DNA of 64,000 nt from Taenia hydatigena (taxonomy: Eukaryota; Platyhelminthes; Cestoda; Cyclophyllidea; Taeniidae), in contig JADWOT020000008.1 of NCBI GenBank assembly GCA_036345935.2, positions 15,685,415 to 15,749,414 of the forward strand. The letters are read 5' to 3'. A program made the position numbers and the translations under genes. The notes below the pieces were generated by a model. It saw nothing but the letters and a program-made list of their open reading frames with translations, was not told where the DNA came from and made no database searches. This document shows, one piece after another, positions 38,001 through 49,500 of this stretch; position 1 is the first letter of the stretch; each line of letters begins with the position of its first letter.

Positions 38001-38434
38001 TGCAGGCTACATTGCTCCCGTCTTCAGCACCCCCAAGCGTGCGTCTCTCCTTTATCATCAGCATTGCTTTTCGATTGAGCCTAGCGGTCATCGTTACCGT
38101 CATTAAAGTGGAAAGGAATACACATTAAGTCTAACTGTTTGCATGTGTAGAACTAGTGAAATCGGCGGTGAGACCGGACTATTGGCAGCCGGACGAGGAG
38201 TGCACGCGATGCGCGCTGTGCGCCAGCGCCTTTGGTGCGCGCTTATCGATCCATCACTGCCGAGCGTGCGGACGAGGGGTCTGCGCAGCGTGCTCAAGCC
38301 GCCGCCAGCCGGTGCCGAAGCGCGGACTCGACTGGCCCAATCGCGTGTGCGACGCATGCTACTGCGACCACACCTCTCTTGCCGCCGCCGTTACCGGCAC
38401 TACCGCCTCCTCTTCGGCCGCCAATGGGCAGTGA
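26007..38434 (+). CDS. ZFYVE1: ZFYVE1/DFCP1-like protein: GTPase-like domain plus two FYVE fingers
   Basis: Nine exons: 26007-26123, 26198-26444, 28086-28370, 31424-31533, 33530-33847, 36770-37006, 37190-37584, 37863-38038 and 38151-38434 (TGA). Phases all agree and give 722 residues (human: 777). Domains in order are the P-loop [36 protein letters not shown], an EEYFTC cysteine-rich segment, [18 protein letters not shown], then two FYVE fingers: [24 protein letters not shown] and [26 protein letters not shown]. In vertebrates DFCP1 binds PI3P on ER/Golgi membranes and marks omegasomes and lipid droplets. The vertebrate N-terminal zinc-binding region is missing here. FYVE-1 carries a long insert between its second and third ligand groups. 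The ATG sits directly after a splice acceptor. Introns reach about 3 kb. Confidence 0.94.
28371..31423. other. Intron 3 of the ZFYVE1-like gene
   Basis: This is a 3.05-kb intron with a GTGAGT donor and a tag acceptor. It is T-rich on the + strand. ORFs such as 29347-29580 and 30580-30831 show no family resemblance, and no LTR copy or other repeat was noticed inside. The neighbouring introns (26445-28085 and 31534-33529) look equally plain. Confidence 0.6.
33848..36769. other. Intron 5 of the ZFYVE1-like gene
   Basis: A 2.9-kb intron between the EEYFTC exon and the WWGYVL exon. I saw no nested gene. The only low-complexity feature is the AAT-type repeat at 34499-34522. Confidence 0.6.
34499..34522. 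repeat. Short AAT trinucleotide repeat
   Basis: About eight imperfect taa/aat units with one c interruption, inside an intron of the ZFYVE1-like gene. Confidence 0.85.
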
Positions 38435-39083
38435 CGAGCTGTACAGTTGTTAGTCTTCTACGGGTTCATTGCCATTTTACTTTCATTTAGCTCTTGAGCA
38501 TCTGCTGCTCCCTGTCCATCTCTCGATGTGTCTGCCTGTGTGTCTCCATCTGTCGTTATTACTTTTTGACTGTGTATGTTTGACTTTTTTCTATACATCC
38601 TAATGTGATCGCGTTACAGTAACATTTTTTTATTTCTTGAGGGCATTTGTGCGTGACAGGGTAATTAGCTTACGTCTGTCGGTGGGAGTCGTTTCACTTT
38701 GCTTAATTGGGCTTTGTGGCAGTGGCTGTCGGTTTTTTTTCTCCCGTGTGTTCGTAGTTAGGTGGGGGGAGGTTGGAGTGTTGGGTTCTAGTCAAGGCCC
38801 AATTTTGATGACTCCAACGTTGGCGCCAGCCCAGCCATCCTGGTGCCATGGTCAGTTTTACACCTTGGAGGGGTTAAGTGCCCAGCGGTCACATTTAATC
38901 CGCAAGCACGAGAGGCGGGTTCAAGCGCAACTTTCCCCACCTGTAACTCTAGCAGCCGCTTCTATATCCGTAGCTGCCCTAAGAAATAGTGGAGCAGCCG
39001 ACCAACAACTCGAACTTACTACCAACGAAGTTTTCTGATGCGTCTTTATAGGTTGTTTACTTCATTAAAATTAATTTGAAGTA
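38435..39083. other. Downstream region of the ZFYVE1-like gene
   Basis: Likely 3' UTR and spacer. An ORF at 38637-39038 (+, 133 codons) has no ATG-context or family support and is not annotated as a gene. Confidence 0.4.
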
Positions 39084-39265
39084 TGACATCAGCGCTCCCT
39101 CAAAGGCAGAAGAAGGCAGAATGCTAGAATAGGATATATGTACTGGACGGACAGAGACAAATAAGCTGCTTGCATGACCCAGAGGCCAGTCTACGCAGCC
39201 AGGGCAATACGGCCACCTCCGTGACCCTGACCAAAACCAGTGTCTCAAACAAACTAAGTATTACA
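39084..39265 (-). mobile_element. LTR copy of the miniature element
   Basis: Contains the family blocks gctccctcaaaggcag, agaaggcagaatgctaga, aataagctgcttgcatgacc, gcagccagggcaatacgg and the end taagtattaca. The first bases are altered by a small deletion (TGACATCAGCG in place of the usual start). No target duplication is evident. It lies between the ZFYVE1-like gene and MRE11. Confidence 0.78.
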
Positions 39266-39824
39266 ATAACAGCTATCATTTCACCGATATATTTATTTTA
39301 GACAAAAGGTACAGTTTATTTGGTAACATTTTTAATAGGCCAAGAAATCCTTTTTAATTTTTCTTATTAGTACTACTTGCTGGCGACCATTCAAATGCAG
39401 ACTATGACCTTGGGAAAACATAAATCGTTCCTGCGATGAAGGCGGATTGTCTTTGATGAATTAACTAAAGCTAACAGTTCCGCGTTTTCGACCTTATCAT
39501 GATAATTTCCCTGTTGCAGTAAAGTTAGGGTTGCCTTTGTAGTTTCAAATGTTGGAAACTTGCTAAATTATTGTTTTGAAGGTTCTGCAGCTTATTATGC
39601 AGATTTAGTTGGGTTTGCTTAACTGGGGCGAAGATTGGCTTTTTTCAAGAAAGCAGTTTTTAATTGTTCAGACTGTAAACTTTGGTGAAACAGCTTGTCT
39701 CTTTTTGTTTGTGGCAATTTGCACTCTACCTTGAACCATGAGTTCGATAGATGTTTCCATTTCTAAGTTCAAATAGGATTTCTATGGACTCAAGAGCCTT
39801 CACACCTTTTTTATTTTTAATCAG
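39266..39824. other. Upstream region of MRE11
   Basis: T-rich spacer ending in a good pyrimidine tract and AG at 39823-39824. No upstream coding exon with a convincing donor was found. A weak alternative is an ATG near 39738 with a poor GTTTCC donor. Confidence 0.45.
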
Positions 39825-42800
39825 GATTTAAACAGTACATTGCGCATTTTGCTAACCTCTGACAACCATGTGGGCTACATGGAAAGAGATGGAATACGTG
39901 GCAGCGATACCTTTAGGACTCTAGAAGAAATACTCTGTTTGGGACAGCAGCATAAGGTTGACTTCATCTTACAAAGTGGTGATCTCTTTCACGAAATGCG
40001 ACCCTCCATTTCGTGTTTGAATGAGGTCTTGCGACTTTTTCGCATCCACTGCCTGGGCGAAAGCCCGGTTCAGTTCGAACTGCTCAGCAATCCTACGGTT
40101 ACCTTCGTTAACACTGCCCATCCAGGAGTCAACTACCTCGATGCCAACTTCAACATCGGGCTTCCTATCTTCGCCATCCATGGCAACCATGACGATTCGA
40201 GTGGACTTGGCAACGTCTGTCCTCCGGATCTCCTTCACACTTGCGGTTTCATCAACCTCTTTGGCAAATATAACTGCGTGGAGGAACTGGAAGTTAGCCC
40301 TCTCTTGTTTCGCAAGGGCTCCACTAGTGTGGCAATCTACGGTATTGGCGCTATTCGAGAGGAGCGTTTGCATCGACTTTTTCGTGACAACAAGGTCACT
40401 TTTCTTCGACCGGACCATGGCGAATGGTTTTCGGTTGCGGTGATTCATCAGAACCGTGTTCGTCATGGACCCACTGGATACCTTCCGGAAAACTTTCTGC
40501 CCTCATTTCTCGACCTGGTGGTTTGGGGTCACGAGCACAGCTGTCGGATTGAACCGGAGTGGAATGCTACGGGTAATTTCTACGTAATTCAACCAGGAAG
40601 TTCGGTTGTCACTTCGTTGAGTGAAGGCGAAGCGTTTGAAAAGTGCGTCGGCCTTTTGGAGATACGAGGCATGGAATTCAAGGTGCGTTCCTCGCCGTTT
40701 CACTCCATATTCTGTCGTCTTTCCTGAAAGTGAGAAGTCATTCCTGTTTCAGCTGACCAAACTACCATTGTGTTCGGTGCGCAGGTTCGTGTTCGAGGAT
40801 CTGGTGTTGGAGGATGAGTTGCCTGAAGTAGACGCCAATGCACCCAATGCGGGTTTTCGCGTAGAGCAGTTGTGTACCGCGCGCATAGAGGCAGCTATCG
40901 AACGGGCAGCCGTGGTGACCACAGAATTACGTCATATGGAAAGTACGGTGAAAACGAAGGGGGGTGCATCAGGAACAATGAAATTTAAGCAGCCACCGGA
41001 ACCACTAGTTCGACTGCGTGTTGACACTAGCGGTGGTTTTGAGAGATTTAGCGTGCTTCGATTTGGTCAGAAGTTTGTTGGACGCGTGGCCAACCCAAAG
41101 GTTAGCGTCACTTCTTCTTCACTTTCATTTCAAATTGTGGTAGTCTACAGCATATGATTCGCGTTTTTCACTAATGAAAAATGAAGAATTACTTATCTTT
41201 AGTCAATTTAAACTCACTTTTTACTTTAACATTTCTCAGGATTTGATCACCTTCACCACTAAGCGCGACACTGCTGCCTGTCGTGAAGTATCCAATACCA
41301 CCACTCTCTCGCAGTTTGGAACAGGTACAAATTCCATAAAGGAGCGAAGCGACTTCTCGATAAACGATGTGGAATTTTTCATCAGCCGTTACTTTGCATC
41401 GAACTCAGAACTGCAGTTAGAGCTTCTCACCGAGGTGGAGATGGCCACGGCGCTGCGCCAATTCGTCATTAGAGCTGATAGTGAGGCCATCCACACTACT
41501 GTGGAGAAGACGATGGCTCAGACTCGGGATCACTTGGCTGAAGTCCGATGTGGTGAAATGGAAATAATCTCGGAGGTTGTGCGATTTACAAGCAGTCGTA
41601 GGAAAGCCAAGGTTGATACAAACGCTGCTAATAGTGGTAAGTCACCTTCCAAGATATAACACCAGTAAAACTACCGAATTTCCAAAAAAGTTCTAGCATT
41701 TTTTTTCCTTATTCCTTGGTACTCTCATGGAGTGCTTGATCCTAGTGATGCTTTCTCCCGCTCCTCTAGTTGGCGCTAGTGAACGGTGTAACCTAAGTTG
41801 GCCAAATTAGCGAGGACTCGTTCGAGCAAGGTATTGGTACTGAGACTCTCTGGAAAGGCAGAATGTGGTCATGATCAGTTGGGTTTAAGCGTGTCGTGTA
41901 ACAGTTGTTTATGATCGCCTTTTTTTCGGCTTTACTGTCACCCTGTGATGTTGTTGGTTGGTTGGGAAATCTTTGCTTATTTCTCGCTCGTTCGATGTCC
42001 TACATCCGCGATCGTCAAATTTCTTCCTCGTTCTAAAAAGGAGCCACTTTGTTCTTAGATGTGCAAGAACTGACTTCAGCATTAACATCTTCTTTAAATT
42101 TCTTTTGAGTTTTAGAACCTTCTACACATGAGACCACGCCTTCTACTCCAATCACTGATATCTGTTCTGTCAAAATAGAGGTGTGTTATCGTTACCTTAT
42201 TTGAAACGTTATGGTCCTGGGACAAAATTTCAATTTTTCTTCAAGTACTTAGATCATTTACGTGTCACTGCTACGGCGTATAATATGTGTTCATTTCTCA
42301 TAACCGTCTAAGGCAACACTTCCAAAGCGCCTGCAGTTTCTCTTTGTTCGTTTGTGTGGCTTGAATCCATATTCTTCGGCATTAGCTTCTGAGATTTACC
42401 AGAGTCGGTGAGAAATTTCACCGAAATACTTTGTACAGTGTAGAGATTAGTCATGATTTTTCAACGCAGCTTGATTGGACCAATTCTGGTGAAATCACAG
42501 AAAAACCGCTTATTTCATCGTCGATCCATTGCAACCGGGTTGGCGATCTGATAAAAACGTTCATGGTCTTGTCAAGCTTCAAAGGATAGAACAAAGATAC
42601 AAATGAGGCAGGGTTTTGGCACTACGCAAAGTTGTTTTTTAATGTTACGATGAAGCTACTGTGAAAGAGATAGATTTGTTTGCTCATTCAACGTATCTTT
42701 CAATTTCACTGCCTGACTACTTACAGTTTTCCTTTCAGTCTATGGAGGAAACCAGATCGGAACCGGTCGTATCCACTTGCAGACGATTGAAACAAACAAC

Positions 42801-43164
42801 CATCCCCTGTGTTATTTCCTCTTCAGATGAGCCGCGAGGTGAAACGGAAGATCAGACGCTCCTAAATATCATTGAGGAGGTACCAGACTACAATGCAAGT
42901 GTTTTTCGTACCGGATCCGATCGGCCAGCCTCAAGTGCCTACCCGATTTCTGAAAAACAAGCTTCCACCAGCCGTGGTAGAGGTGGCGGAAGACGCGGAC
43001 TAGGCAGTAAAGCACATCAGAGGGGCTCTGGACGAACGAGGCGTACGGTGGCATCTACCTCTGAAATTTCTGACACCGATGCGATCAGCATCGATTCGGG
43101 AGAATCCAATGACCTCCTTGATATATCATTCGATTTTAGACGAAAAAGAGGTCGACGTGGATGA
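39825..43164 (+). CDS. MRE11: Double-strand break repair nuclease MRE11
   Basis: Five exons: 39825-40682, 40753-41100, 41240-41636, 42116-42180 and 42739-43164 (TGA). They encode about 697 residues (human: 708). MRE11 is the Mn-dependent nuclease of the MRE11-RAD50-NBS1 complex, which resects DNA breaks. All phosphoesterase motifs are present: SDNHVG, SGDLFHE, IHGNHDD, VIHQNR and WGHEHSC. PGSSVVTSLSEGEA and the capping-domain LVRLRVDTSGGFE..VLRFGQKFVGRVANPK follow. The last exon has a glycine/arginine-rich stretch (RGRGGGRRGLGSK) like the vertebrate GAR motif, and a basic end. The first exon starts at a splice acceptor and has no in-frame ATG before the catalytic domain; an AUG donated by a spliced leader would read MDLNSTLRILLTSDNH in frame. 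One intron is 70 bp. Confidence 0.96.
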
Positions 43165-43580
43165 GAGTTAGGGCTAAGGTTATATGCTCTCCAGTAAGAC
43201 GCATGTCAACTCCAGCTGCCTCACTTTCCTTTGCTGTGGCTGGGGCGTGCTGTTAGCGGGCGTCCTGGGTGTGTCCCTAGTGGTGGGTGGTGGTGGTGCT
43301 TGGTTGCGGTTGCGGGGGTACTGTTTTAACGGCTCTGTCTAGTATGATTTGCTGTATTTTCGACCTAAAATAACCTATTATGCGTTAGTCACAAGCTTTC
43401 TTCTTCGAGGGTGCTTGCGTTACTGTGCAATTTGTAAAAAGCTTTTAAAAGGGTTTGTTTACATGGGTCAGATGGCCGCGCAATTTTAAGTGGCAACCTC
43501 GATGGAGTGTCAGTTGTGTTCTCTGCTTCCGTGTTTCTGGGTTCTCTTTCTTTAAGTAGTTCGGTTTCATTGGCCTTCAG
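43165..43580. other. Short spacer between MRE11 and a zinc-finger gene
   Basis: 416 bp separate the MRE11 stop from the next ATG on the same strand. It includes a G/T-rich tract near 43260-43320. It ends in a pyrimidine-rich acceptor directly before the ATG at 43581. Confidence 0.5.
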
Positions 43581-44391
43581 ATGAGCAAATTTTCTCCTTA
43601 CTATTGCACAATTTGCAATAAGAATTGCAACTCGCCCGAGCAATTGCGAATCCACCAAGGCAGTAAAACGCACTTGAGAAAATGCGAGCATGCACTGTCC
43701 GTTTCGGGTTCTGTTAGTTTTGATTGTTACCAACCTTGGCAGACTTCCCCAAAGTCAGATTCATCTGAACTGACATGTCCTACTTGCTCTGAACAGTATT
43801 CTGCGCCTGAAATGCTAATTCATTGCTGTAAAAGTCCTCCTCCAATTGACACCTCTTCCGTTTCGCCTTTTGTGGTCGTCGACCTTGCAGACCGTCTTCA
43901 TTCAAAGCCCAAAGTACCTCATTCTTTTGGGAAGTCGGAATTCTATTGCTCGACGTGCGATGTTCCTTTGTATTCCCAAGTCAATTTTGATATTCACGTG
44001 AAAGGAAAAAAACACATGGACAAACAAGGGCAGGTGATACTTCCTTTGAAGGGTTAAATTGTGACTATAGGAACCCAAGGCAGATTGCTCAGGTTTTGAA
44101 ATGCTTTCTTGCTCGTTGCAGGGCATTTACGTCGTTGAGGGTGGTGATGATCCCTATAAAGGCGCTACATTTACAAAACCCTCAATAAACGCTCTTAGTC
44201 GTGTCCCTACTACTCATCCCAGCATCATTACCAGCGAACCTGCGTCTGCATTATTTTGCAGTGTTTGCAATCTTCAATTGAATTCCAAAAGCCAACTGGT
44301 AGCACACATGGATGGCAAAAAGCATCGTAACAAAGCCAGTTATTACGAGACGGTAGCCAGTGATGAATTTTTGCTTAAATATCTCTCGTAG
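43581..44391 (+). CDS. U1-type (matrin/JAZ-like) C2H2 zinc-finger protein
   Basis: Two exons, 43581-44033 and 44122-44391 (TAG), read in phase to 240 residues. There are three clear U1-type fingers: YYCTICNKNC..HQGSKTH, FYCSTCDVPL..HVKGKKH and LFCSVCNLQL..HMDGKKH, each C-x2-C-x12-H-x5-H. A weaker cysteine pair, LTCPTC, has a poor histidine side. In this finger class (ZNF346, ZFR, U1C) the usual target is double-stranded RNA or an RNP, which is inference here. The ATG follows directly on an AG acceptor. Another finger of the same type is encoded 230 bp downstream (44624-44845) in a compatible phase if a GTAGCC donor at about 44347 is used. The gene may therefore be longer than shown. Confidence 0.75.
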
Positions 44392-44623
44392 ATTGACAGT
44401 TATTCGTTCTCTTACCCACACAATTCGAGCGCAGTTCAGTCCCATTCCGTATCCGACACCCCCTCCGCTAAAGACTTCGTAACTTGAGGATTTTTTACGT
44501 TTGCTCGCTTCCCCTGCGTTTTTGCTTAAATTTCTTACTTGCCTTAAAGCATGTTTAATTTTACCTTTGGTGTTTGTTCTCCTGGGTGGCTTGCACTGGT
44601 GTTGTTTCTATTGGATTTCGTAG

Positions 44624-45291
44624 ATACCATTAAATTCGATCCTCTGTCCTGTCTGCGATGTTCCAGTGGGAATCGCGTCGATGTCACTCCATGAAATGGG
44701 TCGCGCTCACATATTCAAGTCTGCTATGGCAAACTGCTCCAAAGTCTGCGAGGAATGCCTCATCGAAGATCGTGTATTTCAGCACCGCTTTAGCAATAGT
44801 CTACCTCTCCTTTTAGACTGCTTTCCCTCGTTTCCTTTACCATTGGTAGGTGTATAAATTCATTGATCACGGAATTTCACAACCTATACAGTTCTTCTCA
44901 TCACCACCTTTTGCAGCTCAAAGTCCTGACAGAGATATCCCAATCCGACACGGATATTTTGCTAAAAATTCCGTCCGAGGACGGTTCATCAATCACGTCC
45001 GTTGCCCTGGCGATAGCGTTGGGTTTAGTACAGGAGAACCGTGCCACCATTGAGAAGCCCTCTGACCACTGTTTTGTTGTATGGATTTGTTCTCAAAAAT
45101 CGGCTGTTTCACGAAGGATGGAAGATGTACGGCTTCTTTCCAAAAACTTGTAGGTTTAAACAACATTTTTCTGATCTTCGCACTTAGAACCAAGAATCGC
45201 CCGCGCCTGGTAAACATCGTGAAGGACACCTTCAGTATGGATGATAGGAGCTGTGGAATCACCCAGCATGAAATTGCCTTTTCAACGCCTG
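44624..45291 (+). CDS. Unrecognised exons with a further U1-type zinc finger
   Basis: Three candidate exons keep one frame: 44624-44845, 44917-45149 and 45188-45291, with acceptable GT/AG borders and a 38-bp intron. The first encodes CPVCDVPV..LHEMGRAH, a U1-type finger, and a CEECL cysteine pair. The later exons (ISQSDTDILLKIPSEDG, HCFVVWICSQKSAV) match no family I can name. I weighed a DZF domain as in ZFR but the alignment is weak. An open stretch at 45370-45520 (LSVDNDPTERLLNRFVRLG) looks coding, yet its frame does not join cleanly. This may be the 3' part of the gene at 43581 or a separate gene; its start and end are unresolved. Confidence 0.45.
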
Positions 45292-45732
45292 GTAGGTTGC
45301 CGAAGTGGAATATAGCTCCACGGGCTCCCTCAATTGCTAACCTGTGACTTCTTTTGAGGTGGATTTCAGAACCTGTTAGAAAGTGCGCCCAACATGCAGA
45401 GGGCCATATGTGCCCTAATCTTTACTGACGTCGAGTTGAGTGTGGATAACGATCCAACGGAACGTCTGCTAAACCGTTTTGTTCGTTTAGGCTGCACGCA
45501 TCCAGCCACGCGACCGCGGGTAGGTGAGAGAGGGGCCCTTGCATATATTCACTCTTCTCTTTCGTGCTTTAATTCGCTTTCTGTCTTGAATATTTGTAGA
45601 TTACTTTTATCACATCTGGGAGGTCTCCTTACTGGCCATCGCTCAAGGCTTTTTCAAAAATCCAGTAATTCGACCCCCTTTCTCTTGGTCTACAAACTGC
45701 TTGAATTACTTCCCACGAATCAGTCGAAATGA

Positions 45733-46567
45733 AGTTTTTCGTTGTCATCGAGTTCTCTGGAATCACTGTTTCTACATTCACACGCACACATGTTTGATAT
45801 CCTCCCCCTATGCTCGTTTCCAACCCTCTTTAAATCTTTGTACCTTTCGTTTGGCTGAGTGACTTCTGTTTGATCTTTTTTACACAAGTGTCTGAAGATA
45901 TGAGTGCTCTCCTCTCTGCTGTAGTTATGCTAGGATCGAGAATGTTCTGGTTCCTACACGTGAGTAGGCGCAATCCTCCTCCTTCCCAAGGCGACAAGTC
46001 TTTCGTCCAACCCCCCTCACCCCCCCACCGTCCGCAAGTTGTCCTCTTTATAGCCTTTTTTCTCTCTGCCTGGAACAGCTGAAGGGAAGACTCGATTAGA
46101 GGGAGGTTCGTTCTTTTTGCAAACCCATAAGAAAGTCCAAGTAACTCAAGTTTGTTTGATACACGGCCCATATAAATATTAGCACTGTTTCATCTGTTTT
46201 GTTCTTTTTGTGGTGTTCATGTGTGTCTGTGGGCAAGTCAGTAAGTCTGCGCGGATGTGTGCATGTGGTATGGATAAAGAGATCGTCCATTATGCAACAG
46301 TAGTAGTGTTGGTGTCAGGGACAATCAAAGTCGACAGTTGCGGTAGCAGCGGCTGTAGTTAAAAGTGACAGCGCAAGAGAACAAAGACAAAGGAGAGTTA
46401 TTTAAATGCGATTGTGTATTTGTGAGCGAGCGAGTTGACGTAAGACAGTGAAAGGAGGCGAAATGCATGAAAGACGAGGGAGAACGAGCAGGACACGAGC
46501 TGAGAAGAGGAAGAAAAGGTAGGCGAGAGTAAGATACACAGACAGAAAAATGCACAAACTGGTGAGG
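45733..46567. other. Spacer between convergent genes
   Basis: Probably the 3' UTR of the ubiquitin ligase on the - strand and the tail of the zinc-finger unit on the + strand. Several ORFs cross it on both strands without family resemblance. Confidence 0.4.
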
Positions 46568-49500
46568 TTAAGGTATAGTCGCGGATGAGGCGTGTAAAGA
46601 GCCATCGTCACACCTCTCTGTCGGCAGAAGGTGGGCGCTCGGTTGCGACTGACGGGTTCCCACCTCTGCTGCCGTTATCTCTACATTTCTCAAGCGGAGG
46701 CGTCTGCTTCTACGCTGATAAGGTGGAGTAGCTGTAGGAGACCGAAGGAGTCCTCTGAACCAATCGACACGACTGGGCGCAGTCAACTCCAATTGGTGCT
46801 CCAAGTCATGGTACTGCAATCAAGACAAACCAAAATGTAATGCCTACTGAGTGATAGCAAGTAGCAGTAGCCGCGTTCCGATATTTCATGGGTGGAGATG
46901 GAGCATTGGCTGATGACTCAGCGGGAGAGACGGCAATAAAGAGGCGACAAAGCCGATGCAGGCCCCCGCCTTGCTAATTGCCGTCGAAAAAAATAACACA
47001 TGGACACGCCTTGCAGATGAACTGTAGGTGAATAGGAAGTATGCAACATCTCATCGGATGGAACACCGCCACCTATCCCTTTCACACGCTTTTGCCACAT
47101 GGGAAAGTGCGTCAAGAAGACCGGACGTGAGATGCGCGCGGTTAATTTGTGTCATATTAAGGTGATGTCCGATTCAGAAAGCCCATTTCGGGTGGACACA
47201 GGACACATTCATATACCAACTCCAAAGAACAAAATCTAGAAAACGGGAAGTCAGTTCGTTGTCTTTCATCAGGCAAGGGGATCAATGTCTCAGATTTACA
47301 TTTGAGATAGAAGCAGTCCCAAACCCGCAAAGATGCACCGCAACGTACCGAAGTTGAGACCGAAGCAGTGATCACGGTTTCCGGGATCACCTCATCACAG
47401 GCTGAGTTGGCCGCAGTAACCGACCCTCCTTCCTCCCTCTCTGTCTCCACACCCGCTCTCACCAACACCGGACTCGAAGTCAGGTCCGCGGAAGCGGCAG
47501 CAGGAGGGGTACTGAAATCACTACCGGTTGAGGCAGGACAGGACCGATCCATCTCCGGGCGAAAGTCGTAAGCCTGTAAGATGTCCAACTTACACATCGG
47601 ACAGCTGCGTTGCTCCAGTAGCCAAGGGTCGATACAAAGCTTGTGAAAGTAATGTCTACAGAGCAGAAATACACCCGTTGATCAGCGAGATTCCGTTAAT
47701 AATATAAGGTCCTTTGCAACGGTTTACGATTACTGATCTGATAGCATATGGTTCACTAGTTCAAGAGTGATAGAAAATTGGAAAAAAACAGGGACAATCA
47801 AAACACCGAGTCTTGAAGCTATTGAAGCTTTATGGATTAACTCAGACCACTTGGAGCACTTAAGAGGGAAGCGAGTTTCAGGAGTATCAGCTGAGTGAAA
47901 CACACCAGGCCAACATAGTGGTGCCAATTGAAGGCAGCACGCACCAACTACTCTAGAAGCACTTATTAGCAGAGCATAAACACGAGAATAAAGTTAGGGA
48001 TCTCGAGATGGGCATGTGTGGTGTCTCGGTGTCTCTCACTCGGTCACTTCCAAAAAAATCCGCGCGCATGCAACGTGCGCACCAACCACCACCCAAGCGG
48101 GGGAACCAATCGGAAGGGTGGGCAGTTGATTACTTCCTATTTATAGCAGCAAGGTTGTTTTGTACGGTGCGTTTTCGCCTTTCTATTTTTTCCCCTCTAT
48201 CTCCCCTTTCTAGTGCCAACAGACTACTCAAAAAGAGACGGAGTCTTTGCAGATACAAAACAGAGACATGGGAAATCTACTAGCGCAGACGGTAGTAAAG
48301 TTAAATTTATACCCCGTTGTGTGCATCACGTCATCGCGTTTTATGGCATTTGGACACATTTTGAAAACCGCCTCTGGATGTACATTTAAGCGGTTTTACA
48401 ATAACAAATTGACTCAGCTATTTGGCGACCGAAAACATCAAAATCTAAAAGCAGGAAAAGCAGTTGAGAAGCTATTCAAATGGAACATTTCGCGTTTGGA
48501 GAAAGAGAAGAAAATGTGCTTGAAAGTAACTCCTAGCTCCTGTTGGTAATGACCTCTGCCTTGTCCATCGTTGATGTTCAGAAATGTTGAAGTTATTTAG
48601 ACAGTTCATGTGGTCGTCAACGAAGGTGATGGAACCGACTGTTCTCGTGCCTACAAGAGCCCCAGCATCGATGCAACAGTCCGTATCCGGAGGTTGTGGA
48701 CATTTTCTCAGCCCCAATCCAACATAGGGTCAGTCCGTTCACACGTGACTCAACAGGCTAAACGACCCAAAAGTGTCTGGCCAAATGACCTAACTTAGGC
48801 CTCGTGGCTCTATCCTGGGAAGGGTCTGTCGGGGTAAAAACTGCAACTTTTTCATCGAGACAGTGAGCGGCACGACATATGAAAAAGCAGGAACAGGTGC
48901 AGGCGAGTCAATTAAGGTGTAATTGAGCGGTGTCAGTTTTCTCCCACATCTGCAGATACATACAGAGAGCTGGCAGACCCGTCGTCATCCATCAGTATTG
49001 TCGTGGAGCTGCAGTGTGTGCACCACTACCATGTAACGTGAGAGAATCTGCTACCGACTAACCGCCAGACGGGAAAGACTGCACAGCGTTCACACCTATG
49101 CACTGCCCCCCCCCCCTCCCCCTCAGTTCCGTCTTTTTGTGCATCTACCGCTCTCTTCGACTCTACCATGAGAAATTTCCGCGGTTCTCTCGGACCACTC
49201 CAAGTAGTAGGCTATCAAAGTGAATGTTGATTTCTGTTTCCATGCCACATGAAGATGATCTGAGTCTAGGGGTGCGTGACTGTGTGCGCATGAGGGTACT
49301 TCAGGTGTTTTTTTTTTTCGCAAGCGCCAACGCCGTTGATGTTAAGTGCTTGAGTTATTCAGGCAGGTGGACAATAGCTCTACACACAAGTAAGGACCTC
49401 TTTTTTCCTCAAAATGCCATCATGATGTAAAAATGGATGCTCCTTTCCACTCACAGAAAAAGCTAAAACCAAAGTACTGGAAGGCTTCTACACAGGAGTG

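Noticed and set aside
39969..40466. 165-codon ORF on the - strand
   Set aside because: Antisense to the first MRE11 exon, whose phosphoesterase motifs settle the coding strand.
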